From Naasia sp. (GTDB taxonomy: Bacteria; Actinomycetota; Actinomycetes; Actinomycetales; Microbacteriaceae): DNA of 64,000 bases. The notes beneath the pieces were generated by a model. That model saw nothing but the letters and a program-made list of their open reading frames with translations. It was not told where the DNA came from and did no database searches. The position numbers and the translations under genes were made by a program. The DNA is taken from the NCBI GenBank assembly GCA_025463675.1, contig JAODAX010000029.1, forward strand, positions 62,001-126,000, read 5' to 3'. Below, one piece after another: positions 53,461 to 62,911 of the stretch. Within the stretch, counting starts at the first letter, position 1, and every line of letters starts with the position of its first letter.

Positions 53461-54768
53461 ATGCCTCCCGCCCTCTCCGCCGAGCAGCAGGAGGTGTTCG
53501 ACGCCATCGAGGGCACCCGGGACCACGTCTTCGTGACCGGGCGGGCGGGCACCGGCAAGTCGACGGTGCTGGGCCATCTCAGCCGGCACAGCGAGAAGTC
53601 GCTCGTCGTCTGCGCACCGACCGGGGTCGCTGCGCTGAACGTGGGCGGGCAGACCATCCACTCGTTGTTCAAGCTGCCGATCGGGGTGATCGCCGACCGC
53701 GACCTGGACGACGACCGTGACCTCCGGAAGCTGCTCGGTGCGATCGACACGGTGGTCATCGACGAGGTGTCGATGGTCAACGCGGACCTGGTCGACGCGG
53801 TCGACCGTCGGCTGCGGTGGGCCCGGCAGCGCAAGGAGCCGTTCGGCGGGGTGCAGATCGTGCTGTTCGGCGATCCGTTCCAGCTGGCGCCGGTGCCGGG
53901 CGACGGCGACGAGCGCGCCTACTTCGCCGACACCTACCGATCCATGTGGTTCTTCGACGCGAAGGTCTGGGAGCAGGCGCCGCTGCGGCTGATGCAGTTG
54001 CGCACCATCCACCGGCAGAGCGACGACGCGTTCATCACGATGCTGAACGCCGTCCGGCACGGCCGGGTCACCGCGGAGATGGCCGGGGTGCTCAACGCGG
54101 CGGGCGCGCGCCCGGTCCCGGCGGACCCGCCCATCACGCTCGCCACCCGCAACGACAGCGTGAACCGCATCAACGCTAGGGCCCTGGCCGCGCTGCCGGG
54201 CCGGGTGAGCACGTCGCGCGCCGAGGTCAACGGCGAGTTCGGTGGACGCTCGTTTCCGGCGGACGAGGCGCTCGAGTTGAAGGTCGGGGCGCACGTCATG
54301 TTCCTCCGCAATGACTCGGACGCCCGCTGGGTGAACGGCTCCGTCGGCGAGGTGACCCGCATCGCGGGCGGCGCGGTGAAGGTGGCGATCGGCGGCGCGG
54401 AGCACGAGGTGGGCCCGGTCACCTGGGAGCGGCACCGGTACAGCTATTCGGCAGCGACCAAGAAGCTCAGTCGAGAAGTGGTGGCCGACTTCACGCAGTT
54501 CCCGCTTCGGCTCGCCTGGGCGGTGACGATCCACAAGTCGCAGGGGAAGACGTACGACTCCGCGGTGGTGGACCTCGGCAGCCGGGTGTTCTCGGCCGGT
54601 CAGACCTACGTGGCGCTCAGCCGGCTGACGAGCCTCGACGGCCTGTATCTGACCCGGCCGCTGGTGCCGCGCGACATCCTGGTCGACCAGGATGTCATCC
54701 GCTTCATGACGGACGCCCGGCGCCGGGCCCAGGAGGCGGCGGGTTCAGTGCCCGGTGTGGCCGGGTAG
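53461..54768 (+). CDS. PIF1-like ATP-dependent helicase
   Basis: VFVTGRAGTGKSTVLGHL, CAPTGVAALNVGGQTIHSLF, VVIDEVSMV, LFGDPFQLAPV, AWAVTIHKSQGKTYD, YVALSRLTSLDGLYL. Confidence 0.9.
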   Translation: MPPALSAEQQEVFDAIEGTRDHVFVTGRAGTGKSTVLGHLSRHSEKSLVVCAPTGVAALNVGGQTIHSLFKLPIGVIADRDLDDDRDLRKLLGAIDTVVIDEVSMVNADLVDAVDRRLRWARQRKEPFGGVQIVLFGDPFQLAPVPGDGDERAYFADTYRSMWFFDAKVWEQAPLRLMQLRTIHRQSDDAFITMLNAVRHGRVTAEMAGVLNAAGARPVPADPPITLATRNDSVNRINARALAALPGRVSTSRAEVNGEFGGRSFPADEALELKVGAHVMFLRNDSDARWVNGSVGEVTRIAGGAVKVAIGGAEHEVGPVTWERHRYSYSAATKKLSREVVADFTQFPLRLAWAVTIHKSQGKTYDSAVVDLGSRVFSAGQTYVALSRLTSLDGLYLTRPLVPRDILVDQDVIRFMTDARRRAQEAAGSVPGVAG

Positions 54769-55290
54769 CTCCCCGGGCAGGTCGCTGACCCGGGAGTGGC
54801 TGTGCGGACCGTCGGAGGCGGCGATCCCGGCGGAGGTCGAGCCCAGGGCGGGCAGCGCGACGCCCGTCACGGCGACCGCACCGAGAGCCAGGCCGGCGAG
54901 AAGCAGACCCGCGTGCGGCTCGGAGGCGATCGGCTGGACGCGGGGGTGGCGGCGAAGCGACAGCGCGACCGCGGCCGCAACGATGACGTCGAGGAGGGTC
55001 GCGCCGGCGAGGGCGGCCGGGGGGAGGTTCGCGGCATCGACGCTGAGCGCGGGACCGGCGAACAGCGAGGCGGCCCAGATCAGCGGACCGAGCAGCGCGC
55101 CCGCGAGAGCGACCGAGCGCAGCGGGAAGCGGTCGGCGCGGAGCACGGCCACACACCAGGCAATCTCGGCGACGCTGAGGAGGCCGAACAGGGCCAGCAG
55201 GACCGGAGGGGCGCCGGCGGCGACACCGAGGTGGACGAGGCCCGCGCCCAGGGCGGCGAGAGCAATCCACTGGCGGACGACGGCGGTCAT
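54745..55290 (-). CDS. Hypothetical multi-TM membrane protein
   Basis: Hydrophobic helices; small convergent overlap with the helicase 3' end. Confidence 0.65.
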   Translation of the reverse strand: MTAVVRQWIALAALGAGLVHLGVAAGAPPVLLALFGLLSVAEIAWCVAVLRADRFPLRSVALAGALLGPLIWAASLFAGPALSVDAANLPPAALAGATLLDVIVAAAVALSLRRHPRVQPIASEPHAGLLLAGLALGAVAVTGVALPALGSTSAGIAASDGPHSHSRVSDLPGELPGHTGH

Positions 55291-55374
55291 GGCTTCTCCG
55301 GAGATGGTGGGAGGGGATGAGGGTGCGGCGACGCGGCAGGGGGCCGGCCGCAGTGGCCGACCCCCTGCGCGAGG

Positions 55375-55818
55375 TCACGCGGTGACGGAGCGGGCGGACT
55401 TGTCGGCGCCGAGGGCGACACCGAGCAGGACCACTGCGCTGACGAGGTGCAGGAAGTGGTCGGCCGTGTTCAGGGCGAGGATGTTCGCCGCGGTGTCGAC
55501 GATGAAGAAGCCGACGATGCCGACGAGCAGGTAGACCGCGCCGACCAGGCCGTTGACCGACTTGGCAGCCGACACCGAGCTGAGCCCGGCGATCAGGAGG
55601 GCGGCGCCGATCAGGAGGTGGACCACGTTGTGCAGGTGGTTGATCTGGAAGATGCCGAGCAGGAGCGGCCCCTCCGTGTCGATGAAGCCGACGCCGCCGC
55701 CGGCGACGATGAAGCCGAGGAGTCCGACCAGCAGGTAGACGACACCGAAGATGGTGGCGACGAGCCGGTTGGGGGACTTGGTCAGTGAGGGCCGTGCGGT
55801 GCCCCGTGCTGTGCTCAT
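55375..55818 (-). CDS. DUF4383-type membrane protein
   Basis: ATIFGVVYLLVGLLGFIVAGG...LGIFQINHLHNVVHLLIGAALLIAGL...LNTADHFLHL. Confidence 0.85.
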   Translation of the reverse strand: MSTARGTARPSLTKSPNRLVATIFGVVYLLVGLLGFIVAGGGVGFIDTEGPLLLGIFQINHLHNVVHLLIGAALLIAGLSSVSAAKSVNGLVGAVYLLVGIVGFFIVDTAANILALNTADHFLHLVSAVVLLGVALGADKSARSVTA

Positions 55819-56111
55819 TGTTCGTACCTTCCAGTTTTCCAACGCGACGTCGAGCCGCAATGAGGTGTTCGGTACGGCTCACGGTACGGATTGGCCGGGC
55901 ACTTTCGCAGGGGGTTGCCGGGAGCCACCCAGGTAGAGGAGAGTGCTGCCAGCTTCATGCTCCGGCTGAAGGTGAGGTGTGCCGCAGCGCTGTCGAACGC
56001 GGTGTGAAACGCCCAACGCGGTGTGTGCACCTACCGCGCCGGGCGCTTCGTACCGCGCAGATCGGGGTACGCACCGCGCTCGAGGCGGCAGGTGGAGCAC
56101 TCGGGAATCGG

Positions 56112-56182
56112 AGCGGGTGACGGGAATCGAACCCGCGCTATCAGCTTGGGAAGCTGAAGTTCTGCCATTGAACTACACCCGC
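56112..56182 (-). tRNA. tRNA-Gly (anticodon CCC)
   Basis: Reverse complement GCGGGTGTAGTTCAATGGCAGAACTTCAGCTTCCCAAGCTGATAGCGCGGGTTCGATTCCCGTCACCCGC; anticodon loop TTCCCAA. Confidence 0.95.
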
Positions 56183-56235
56183 GCTGGCCGCTTCCGCGGC
56201 CGCGACCCATTCTAGGGGAGCGCTACAGTGGCGGT

Positions 56236-56841
56236 GTGCTGCTCTCGGACCGCGACATCCGGGCGGAGATCGCCGCCGGACGCATCGGACTCTCGCCCCA
56301 CGACCCGGAGCTGCTCCAGCCTTCGAGCTTCGACGTGCGCCTCGACCGGTTCTTCCGGCTCTTCGACAATCACAAGTACCCGTACATCGATCCTGCGGAG
56401 GACCAGCCGGATCTGACCCGGCTGGTCGAGACGAAGCCGGACGAGCCGTTCATCCTGCACCCCGGCGAATTCGTGCTGGGCTCCACCTACGAGCTCATCA
56501 CCCTCCCGGACGACATCGCCGCGCGGCTGGAGGGCAAGAGCTCGCTCGGCCGGCTGGGCCTGCTGACCCACTCCACCGCCGGGTTCATCGACCCCGGCTT
56601 CTCGGGCCATGTGACGCTCGAGCTGAGCAACGTCGCAACGTTGCCCATCAAGCTGTGGCCCGGCATGAAGATCGGCCAGCTCTGCTTCTTCCGCCTCACC
56701 TCGGCGGCCGAGCACCCGTACGGCTCCAGCCAGTACGGCTCCCGCTACCTCGGCCAGCGCGGCCCGACCGCGAGCCGGTCGCACCTGAACTTCCACCGCA
56801 CCGACGTGTCCGTCACGGAGGCGGGCCGGCCGGGAGGCTGA
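56236..56841 (+). CDS. dcd: dCTP deaminase
   Basis: [74 protein letters not shown]. Confidence 0.96.
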   Translation: MLLSDRDIRAEIAAGRIGLSPHDPELLQPSSFDVRLDRFFRLFDNHKYPYIDPAEDQPDLTRLVETKPDEPFILHPGEFVLGSTYELITLPDDIAARLEGKSSLGRLGLLTHSTAGFIDPGFSGHVTLELSNVATLPIKLWPGMKIGQLCFFRLTSAAEHPYGSSQYGSRYLGQRGPTASRSHLNFHRTDVSVTEAGRPGG

Positions 56842-56901
56842 ACGCCAGGCTCAGGCGGCGCGGAGCCGGAACCAGTCGAGCAGGACGCGCGCTCGCGCCG
56901 G

Positions 56902-57268
56902 CTAATCCCAGGCCGGGCCCCGCTCCTCGTTGTCGAGGAACAAGCTGTAGCCGGGCACCCAGGGAAGGTCGTCGGCGGTCAGCTGTCGGAAGCCCATCGT
57001 CCAGTCGGGGAACTGGCGGGCGTCGGTGGTCGCCGCCAACGAGCACGCTGACGTCCCGGTGCCGCCGGTCCTTCCGGATCATCCGGAAAGTTCTCCGCAC
57101 CATCTTCTCGCCGCCCTCGAGGACCTGCATGAACCAGCCCTCCTTGCGGAGGAGCATCCCGGTCACACCGACGGACTCGTGCTATCCGCGTGCGCGCGTC
57201 GGAAGCTGCGCACGGTCGGCCTCGGTGAAGCGCGCGGCAGCCGCGCTCCCGTCCAGCAGCGAATACAT
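56902..57268 (-). pseudogene. BLUF-domain (blue-light sensing) protein, disrupted
   Basis: MYSLLDGSAAAARFTEADRAQLPTRARG*HESVGVTGMLLRKEGWFMQVLEGGEKMVRRTFRMIRKDRRHRDVSVL, frameshift, LAATTDARQFPDWTMGFRQLTADDLPWVPGYSLFLDNEERGPAWD; in-frame TAG at 57182-57184. Confidence 0.85.
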
Positions 57269-57344
57269 CCCACCCCTTGTATCGGTACCCCGAGACGGTA
57301 GAGCGGGGAACGCGCGGGGAGTGCTCCCGCCTTCGGGGGCTCGT

Positions 57345-57884
57345 TCAGGCGCGGCCGACCGCCGCGAGTGCCGGCAGCTGCAGCGCCAGCCACGGGCTGA
57401 ACGCGAACGGCGCCTGCATGACCGCCTTGCCGAGGGGGCCCGGATCGGCCCACTCCCAGTCCAGAACCTCGTCCGGGTCGGCGGACACCGGCCCGCCCGC
57501 CGTGGCGAGGAAGACCGGGCACACCTCGTGCTCGACGATGCCAGACGCATCGACCGCGCGATAGCGGAAGTCGGGGAGCACGAGCTCCAGCGCACCGAGC
57601 TCCAGCCCGAGCTCGGTGCGGGCACGCCGGCGCACCGCGTCCTCGAGATCCTCACCCGGTCCGGGGTGCCCGCAGAACGAGTTCGTCCAGACCCCGGGCC
57701 ACGTCCGCTTCGTGAGTGCCCGCCGGGTGACGAGGATCCGCCCGTCGGCGTCGCGGACGTGACAGCTGAAGGCGAGATGCAGGGGAGTGTCGCGGGTGTG
57801 CACCGTCGCCTTGGGCGCGCTCCCGATGGGGAGCCCGGCGTCGTCGAGCAGCACTACGAGTTCTTCGGGTCTCCTGATGGGCAC
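57345..57884 (-). CDS. idi: Isopentenyl-diphosphate delta-isomerase
   Basis: HLAFSCHVRDADGRILVTRRALTKRTWPGVWTNSFCGHPGPGE. Confidence 0.95.
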   Translation of the reverse strand: MPIRRPEELVVLLDDAGLPIGSAPKATVHTRDTPLHLAFSCHVRDADGRILVTRRALTKRTWPGVWTNSFCGHPGPGEDLEDAVRRRARTELGLELGALELVLPDFRYRAVDASGIVEHEVCPVFLATAGGPVSADPDEVLDWEWADPGPLGKAVMQAPFAFSPWLALQLPALAAVGRA

Positions 57885-57927
57885 GTCTCCTGGATGAGCG
57901 CAATCAGCGGTATGCGACACTGGCGAG

Positions 57928-58983
57928 GTGGATGCCCTCCAAGCCCCGCCGGAGCGGCTCGCTGCGGTGGACGCCGCTCTGGAGCGCTTCTTCAGCGTAG
58001 CCGTGCGCCGCGCGTCGTCCATCGGAGCCTCCTACGCCCGGCTGTGGACTGCCTTGGAATCGAGCACGCGGGGAGGCAAGCGCTTCCGCCCGCGGCTTGT
58101 GCTCGACGCGTACGAGGGGCTGGGCGGCACGGACCTCGCCGCGGCCGCCGCCGTGGGCGCCGGCTTCGAGCTGCTGCACACTGCTCTGATCGTGCACGAC
58201 GACGTCATCGACCGCGACTTCACCCGTCGGGGGACCCCTAACGTTTCCGGCGTCTACCGTGACGACGCCACCACCGCCGGCATCCCCATCCCCACGGCCG
58301 AGCACCGCGGCATGTCCACGGCGATCATCGCCGGCGACCTCGCCCTGACCGGCGCGTACCGGATCGTCGACGGCGCCGGCCTGCCGGAGGCCATCCGGGT
58401 GCGGGTGCACGCGCTCTTCGACGAGGCGGTGTTCGCCGCCGCGGCGGGGGAGCTGATCGACGTCGACTTCTCGATCTCACCCGACGTGCCCTCCGTCGAC
58501 GAGGTCATCGGCATGGAGCGGCTGAAGACCGCCGTCTACACGTTCGAGGCGCCCCTGCAGGCCGGCGCGGTGCTCGCAGGCGCGAGGGAGGCCTACATCG
58601 CGGCGCTCGGCGACTTCGGCAAGGAGCTCGGCATCGCCTATCAGGCCATGGACGACCTGCTGGGGGTGTTCGGCGACGAGGCCCGCACCGGCAAGTCGAC
58701 CCTCGGCGACCTGCGTGAGGGCAAGCGGACAGTGCCGGTCGCCTTCGCCGCGACGACGGATGCCTGGCCCGGCATACGCAGGTACCTCGGCAAGAGCGAC
58801 CTCACTGACGGTGAGGCGCACGAGGTGCGGCGGATGCTCATCGCCTGCGGGGCGGAGACCTTCACCCGCACCCTGGTGTCCTCGCGGGCCGCTGCCGCCA
58901 TTCGAGCGCTTGAACGGGTGCCGCCCGCCCTGGCCCAGCGGCTCGCGCCGGTCGTCCGCGAGGCGCTGGACCGCGACCGATGA
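57928..58983 (+). CDS. crtE: Polyprenyl (geranylgeranyl) diphosphate synthase
   Basis: GGKRFRPRLVLDAYEGLGG, LIVHDDVIDRDFTRRG, AYQAMDDLLGVFGDEARTGKS. Confidence 0.92.
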   Translation: MDALQAPPERLAAVDAALERFFSVAVRRASSIGASYARLWTALESSTRGGKRFRPRLVLDAYEGLGGTDLAAAAAVGAGFELLHTALIVHDDVIDRDFTRRGTPNVSGVYRDDATTAGIPIPTAEHRGMSTAIIAGDLALTGAYRIVDGAGLPEAIRVRVHALFDEAVFAAAAGELIDVDFSISPDVPSVDEVIGMERLKTAVYTFEAPLQAGAVLAGAREAYIAALGDFGKELGIAYQAMDDLLGVFGDEARTGKSTLGDLREGKRTVPVAFAATTDAWPGIRRYLGKSDLTDGEAHEVRRMLIACGAETFTRTLVSSRAAAAIRALERVPPALAQRLAPVVREALDRDR

Positions 58984-59846
58984 GCTCTCTCACCGGGGCC
59001 GCGCTGTACGACTCGGTCGCGCAGGAGACCGCCGGCATCGTCATCCGCCGCTACTCGAGCTCGTTCGGCTTGGCGTCCCGCCTCCTCGACCGGCGCCTCC
59101 GGCCGCACGTGAGCAACATCTACGCCCTGGTGCGGGTCGCAGACGAGGTTGTCGACGGGGTCGCCGCGGCCGCGGGCCTACCCGAAGCAGCCGTCGCCGC
59201 GCAGCTCGATGCGCTCGAAGCGGAGGTGGAGGCGGCGCTTGCCACCGGGTACAGCACGAACCTCGTCGTGCACGCGTTCTCCCGCACCGCCCGCGCCACC
59301 GGCTTCGGCTCGGAGCTCACCCGGCCGTTCTTCGCCGCCATGCGCACCGACCTCACCGAGACGGAGCACACGCCCGAATCGTTCCGGGACTACGTCTACG
59401 GCTCTGCAGAGGTCGTCGGGCTGATGTGCCTCGCCGCATTCCTCGACGGGCATGAGCCGCGCGACCGCGCGCGGCTGGCGGAGGGCGCGCGAGCGCTCGG
59501 CGCCGCCTTCCAGAAGGTGAACTTCCTCCGTGATCTCGCCGCCGACTTCGGCGAGCTCGGCCGCAGCTACTTCCCGGGGGTCCGCGTGGATACGTTCGAC
59601 GAAGCCCAGAAGTTGGCGCTCGTCGACGACCTCGACGCCGATCTCGCGCTCGCCGCGAGCATCCTGACCGAGCTGCCCGCCGGCAGCCGGCGTGCCGTGC
59701 GGGCGGCGCACGGCCTCTTCGCCGAGCTCTCGCGGCGGGTGCGGGCGACCCCGGCCGCCCGCCTCGCGACCACCCGGGTGCGGGTGCCGGACCCGGTCAA
59801 GGCGCGCATCGTGCTCGCCGCAGCGGCCGACCGGAGCGTCGCGTGA
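58980..59846 (+). CDS. crtB: Phytoene synthase
   Basis: SSFGLASRLLDRRLRPHVSNIYALVRVADEVVDG, YGSAEVVGLMCLAAFL, FQKVNFLRDLAADFGELGRSYFPG. Confidence 0.95.
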   Translation: MSSLTGAALYDSVAQETAGIVIRRYSSSFGLASRLLDRRLRPHVSNIYALVRVADEVVDGVAAAAGLPEAAVAAQLDALEAEVEAALATGYSTNLVVHAFSRTARATGFGSELTRPFFAAMRTDLTETEHTPESFRDYVYGSAEVVGLMCLAAFLDGHEPRDRARLAEGARALGAAFQKVNFLRDLAADFGELGRSYFPGVRVDTFDEAQKLALVDDLDADLALAASILTELPAGSRRAVRAAHGLFAELSRRVRATPAARLATTRVRVPDPVKARIVLAAAADRSVA

Positions 59847-61405
59847 GCCGCGTCGCGGTGATCGGTGCCGGCATCAGCGGGCTTGCGACCGCAGCCCTGC
59901 TCGCCCGCGAAGGCCACGACGTGGTCGTGTACGAGGCGCGCGACAAGGTGGGCGGGCGCGCGGCGTCGTTCGAGCAGGACGGCTTCCGCTTCGACGAGGG
60001 CCCCTCCTGGTATCTGATGCCTGAGGTGTTCGACCACTTCTTCCGACTGCTCGGCACCAGCTCCGCGGAGCAGCTCGACCTGGTGCGCCTCGACCCGGGC
60101 TACACAGTCGTCTACGAGCCTCGGGGCGACGAGCCGGCGGAGCGGATCGCGGTCGGGGCGACCCGGGCCGAGAACGTCGCCCTGTTCGAGCGGCTGGAGA
60201 CCGGGGCGGGCCGGAAGCTCGAGGAGTACCTCGACTCGGCCAAGGAGGTCTACGGGCTGGCGAAGCGGTACTTCCTGTACAGCACCTTCCAGCGGCTCGG
60301 CCCGGTGTTCTCCGGGCAGGCGCGCCGCCGGGGCGGGGCGCTGCTGCCCCTGCTCACCGTGCCGCTTGACCGGTTCGTCAGCCGGCGCTTCACCGACCCG
60401 CGGCTTCGCCAGCTACTCGGCTACCCGGCGGTCTTCCTCGGCTCCTCGCCGTTCGACACCCCGAGCATGTACCACCTGATGAGCCACCTCGACCTCGAGG
60501 ACGGGGTGCTCTACCCCCGGGGCGGGCTGATCCGCGTCATCGAGGCCATCGACGCCCTCGCGCGGGCGGAGGGGGTCACGGTGCGGGTGTCGACCCCGGT
60601 CGTCCGCATCGCGACCCGAGCGGCCGGTCGGCGCGCAGCCGCCACCGGCGTGGTCGTCCGCGGAAAGGACGGCGCGGAGGCGTTCGAGCCCGCCGACCTG
60701 GTCGTCGCCACCTCGGACCTGCACGCGGCCGAGACGCGGATGCTGCCGCGGGAGCTGCAGACGTACCCGGAGTCGTGGTGGAACCGCAAGGTCGCGGGTC
60801 CCGGCGCGATCCTGCTCTACCTCGGGGTGCGCGGCGAGTTGCCGCAGCTCGGCCATCACACCCTGTTCTTCGCCGAGGACTGGCGCACCGGCTTCGATGC
60901 CATCTTCGGCAAGGACGCGCACGTGCCGGATCCGGCGTCGATCTACGTCTGCAAGCCCAGCGCCACCGACGGCACTGTCGCCCCGGACGGCACGGAGAAC
61001 GTGTTCGTGCTCGTGCCCGTCCCCGCCGATCCCGGCATCGGCCGCGGCGGCGAGCCGGAGGTGGAGGCGCTCGCCGACCGGGTGCTCGACCAGATCGCCG
61101 AGTGGGCCGGCATCCCCGATCTGCGGAAGCGCATCGTGACCCGCCGGACGGCTGCCCCCGGCGACTTCGCGGCGACGCTCGGCGCCTGGCGCGGGACCGC
61201 GCTCGGGCCGGCGCACGTGCTGCGGCAGAGCGCGTTCTTCCGCGCAGGCAACCGCAGCCGCAAGGTGGACGGCTTGCTTTACGCGGGTGGCAGCACCATC
61301 CCCGGCATCGGCCTGCCCATGTGCCTGATCAGCGCGGAGCTGGTGCTCAAGCGTCTGCGCGGCGACACGTCCGCCGGCCCGTCCCCGGAGCCGGGGCGGC
61401 GGTGA
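59843..61405 (+). CDS. crtI: Phytoene desaturase
   Basis: VAVIGAGISGLATAALLAREGHDVVVYEARDKVGGRA, C-terminal LLYAGGSTIPGIGLPMCLISAELVLKRL. Confidence 0.96.
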   Translation: MSRVAVIGAGISGLATAALLAREGHDVVVYEARDKVGGRAASFEQDGFRFDEGPSWYLMPEVFDHFFRLLGTSSAEQLDLVRLDPGYTVVYEPRGDEPAERIAVGATRAENVALFERLETGAGRKLEEYLDSAKEVYGLAKRYFLYSTFQRLGPVFSGQARRRGGALLPLLTVPLDRFVSRRFTDPRLRQLLGYPAVFLGSSPFDTPSMYHLMSHLDLEDGVLYPRGGLIRVIEAIDALARAEGVTVRVSTPVVRIATRAAGRRAAATGVVVRGKDGAEAFEPADLVVATSDLHAAETRMLPRELQTYPESWWNRKVAGPGAILLYLGVRGELPQLGHHTLFFAEDWRTGFDAIFGKDAHVPDPASIYVCKPSATDGTVAPDGTENVFVLVPVPADPGIGRGGEPEVEALADRVLDQIAEWAGIPDLRKRIVTRRTAAPGDFAATLGAWRGTALGPAHVLRQSAFFRAGNRSRKVDGLLYAGGSTIPGIGLPMCLISAELVLKRLRGDTSAGPSPEPGRR

Positions 61406-61731
61406 CCGGCTTCGTCTACCTGGCCGGCCTCCTCGTCTCGCTCTTCGGCATGGCGGTCCTCGACGCGCGCTTCCAGCTGTTCTTCGCCGTCGACCGCCGC
61501 CGTGCGAGCATCGTGCTCGCCGTGGGCATCATCTTCTTCCTCGTCTGGGATCTGGCGGGCATCGGTCTCGGCATCTTCTTCCGCGGCCAGACGCAGTTCC
61601 TGACCGGGATCCTGCTCGGCCCGGAGTTGCCGATCGAGGAGCTCTTCTTCCTCGCCCTGCTCTGCTACAGCACCATGAATGCGCACGGCGCGGCGGCGCG
61701 CCTGCTCGACCGCAGGCGGGCCGCCCGATGA
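61402..61731 (+). CDS. crtYe: C50 carotenoid epsilon-cyclase subunit (lycopene cyclase domain)
   Basis: Three-TM lycopene-cyclase domain with LPIEELFFLALLCYSTMNAHG. Confidence 0.88.
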   Translation: MTGFVYLAGLLVSLFGMAVLDARFQLFFAVDRRRASIVLAVGIIFFLVWDLAGIGLGIFFRGQTQFLTGILLGPELPIEELFFLALLCYSTMNAHGAAARLLDRRRAAR

Positions 61732-62042
61732 CCTACCTCCTGCTTGACCTCGCCTTCCTGGTCGTCCCGCTCGCGCTCGCCGTCGCCGCCGTCCTGGTGC
61801 TGCGCGGTGCGGCCCGCCGCACGGCGCTCGCAGCGGCCGGGGTCGCGCTCGCCGTCGTACTCGTCCTCACCGCGGTCTTCGACAACGTGATCCTCACGCT
61901 CGGCATCGTCGCCTACGACGAGTCCCACCTGAGCGGCGTGCGGCTGGGGCTCGCGCCGCTCGAGGACTTCGCCTACGCGCTCGCCGCCGGGATCGGCCTG
62001 CCGGCCCTCTGGGTGCTGCTCCCGGCCAGGAGGAAGGCGTGA
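61728..62042 (+). CDS. crtYf: C50 carotenoid epsilon-cyclase subunit (lycopene cyclase domain)
   Basis: VFDNVILTLGIVAYDESHLSGVRLGLAPLEDFAYAL. Confidence 0.88.
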   Translation: MTYLLLDLAFLVVPLALAVAAVLVLRGAARRTALAAAGVALAVVLVLTAVFDNVILTLGIVAYDESHLSGVRLGLAPLEDFAYALAAGIGLPALWVLLPARRKA

Positions 62043-62908
62043 ACGCCGCCATTCTGCGCGCGCTGCTCGTGTCGTCGCGCCCGCTGTCCTGGGTGAACAC
62101 CGCCTTCCCCTTCGCCGCGGCGTACCTCCTCACCGCCGGTCGGATCGACGCCGCATGGATCGTCGGCACGCTCTACTTCCTCGTGCCGTACAACCTCGCC
62201 ATGTATGGCATCAACGACGTCTTCGACTACGAGTCCGACCTGCGCAATCCGCGCAAGGGCGGCGTCGAGGGCGCGGTGCTCGACCGCTCGCTGCACCGGC
62301 CGACGCTCGTCGCCGTGCTGGTCACCAACGTCCCGTTCCTTCTCGCGCTGGTGCTGCTCGGGTCTCCCGCGTCGTGGCTGGTGCTCGCGGTCTCGGCGTT
62401 CGCGGTCCTCGCCTACAGTGCCCCGGTCCTGCGCTTCAAGGAGCGGCCCTTCCTCGACAGCCTGACCTCGAGCACCCACTTCACGAGCCCCGCCGTCTAC
62501 GGGCTCGTGCTCGCGGGCGCCGCTTTCGACGGCCCGCTGCTGGCCCTGCTCGGCGCCTTCTTCCTGTGGGGCATAGCGAGTCACGCGTTCGGCGCCGTGC
62601 AGGACGTGCTCGCGGACCGCGCCGGCGGCATCGGGTCGGTCGCCACCGTCATCGGCGCCCGCCGGACCGTGGTCCTCGCCTTCGCCGGCTACCTCGCCGC
62701 CGCCCTCCTGCTGCTCGGCACCGACTGGCCGGGCCAGCTCGCCGCGCTACTCGTGCTGCCATACGCCGCCAACGTCGTGCCGTACCTGCGCATCGAGGAC
62801 GCCGGTGCGGAGCGCGCCAACGCGGGCTGGCGGCGATTCCTCTGGATGAACTACGCGGTCGGCTTCCCCGTCACGCTGCTCATGATCGGGTACGCGCTGA
62901 CCCGCTAG
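62039..62908 (+). CDS. crtEb: Lycopene elongase, UbiA-family prenyltransferase
   Basis: SSRPLSWVNTAFPFAAAYLL, YGINDVFDYESDLRNPRKGG, GAVQDVLADRAGGIGS. Confidence 0.92.
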   Translation: MNAAILRALLVSSRPLSWVNTAFPFAAAYLLTAGRIDAAWIVGTLYFLVPYNLAMYGINDVFDYESDLRNPRKGGVEGAVLDRSLHRPTLVAVLVTNVPFLLALVLLGSPASWLVLAVSAFAVLAYSAPVLRFKERPFLDSLTSSTHFTSPAVYGLVLAGAAFDGPLLALLGAFFLWGIASHAFGAVQDVLADRAGGIGSVATVIGARRTVVLAFAGYLAAALLLLGTDWPGQLAALLVLPYAANVVPYLRIEDAGAERANAGWRRFLWMNYAVGFPVTLLMIGYALTR

Positions 62909-62911
62909 CGG

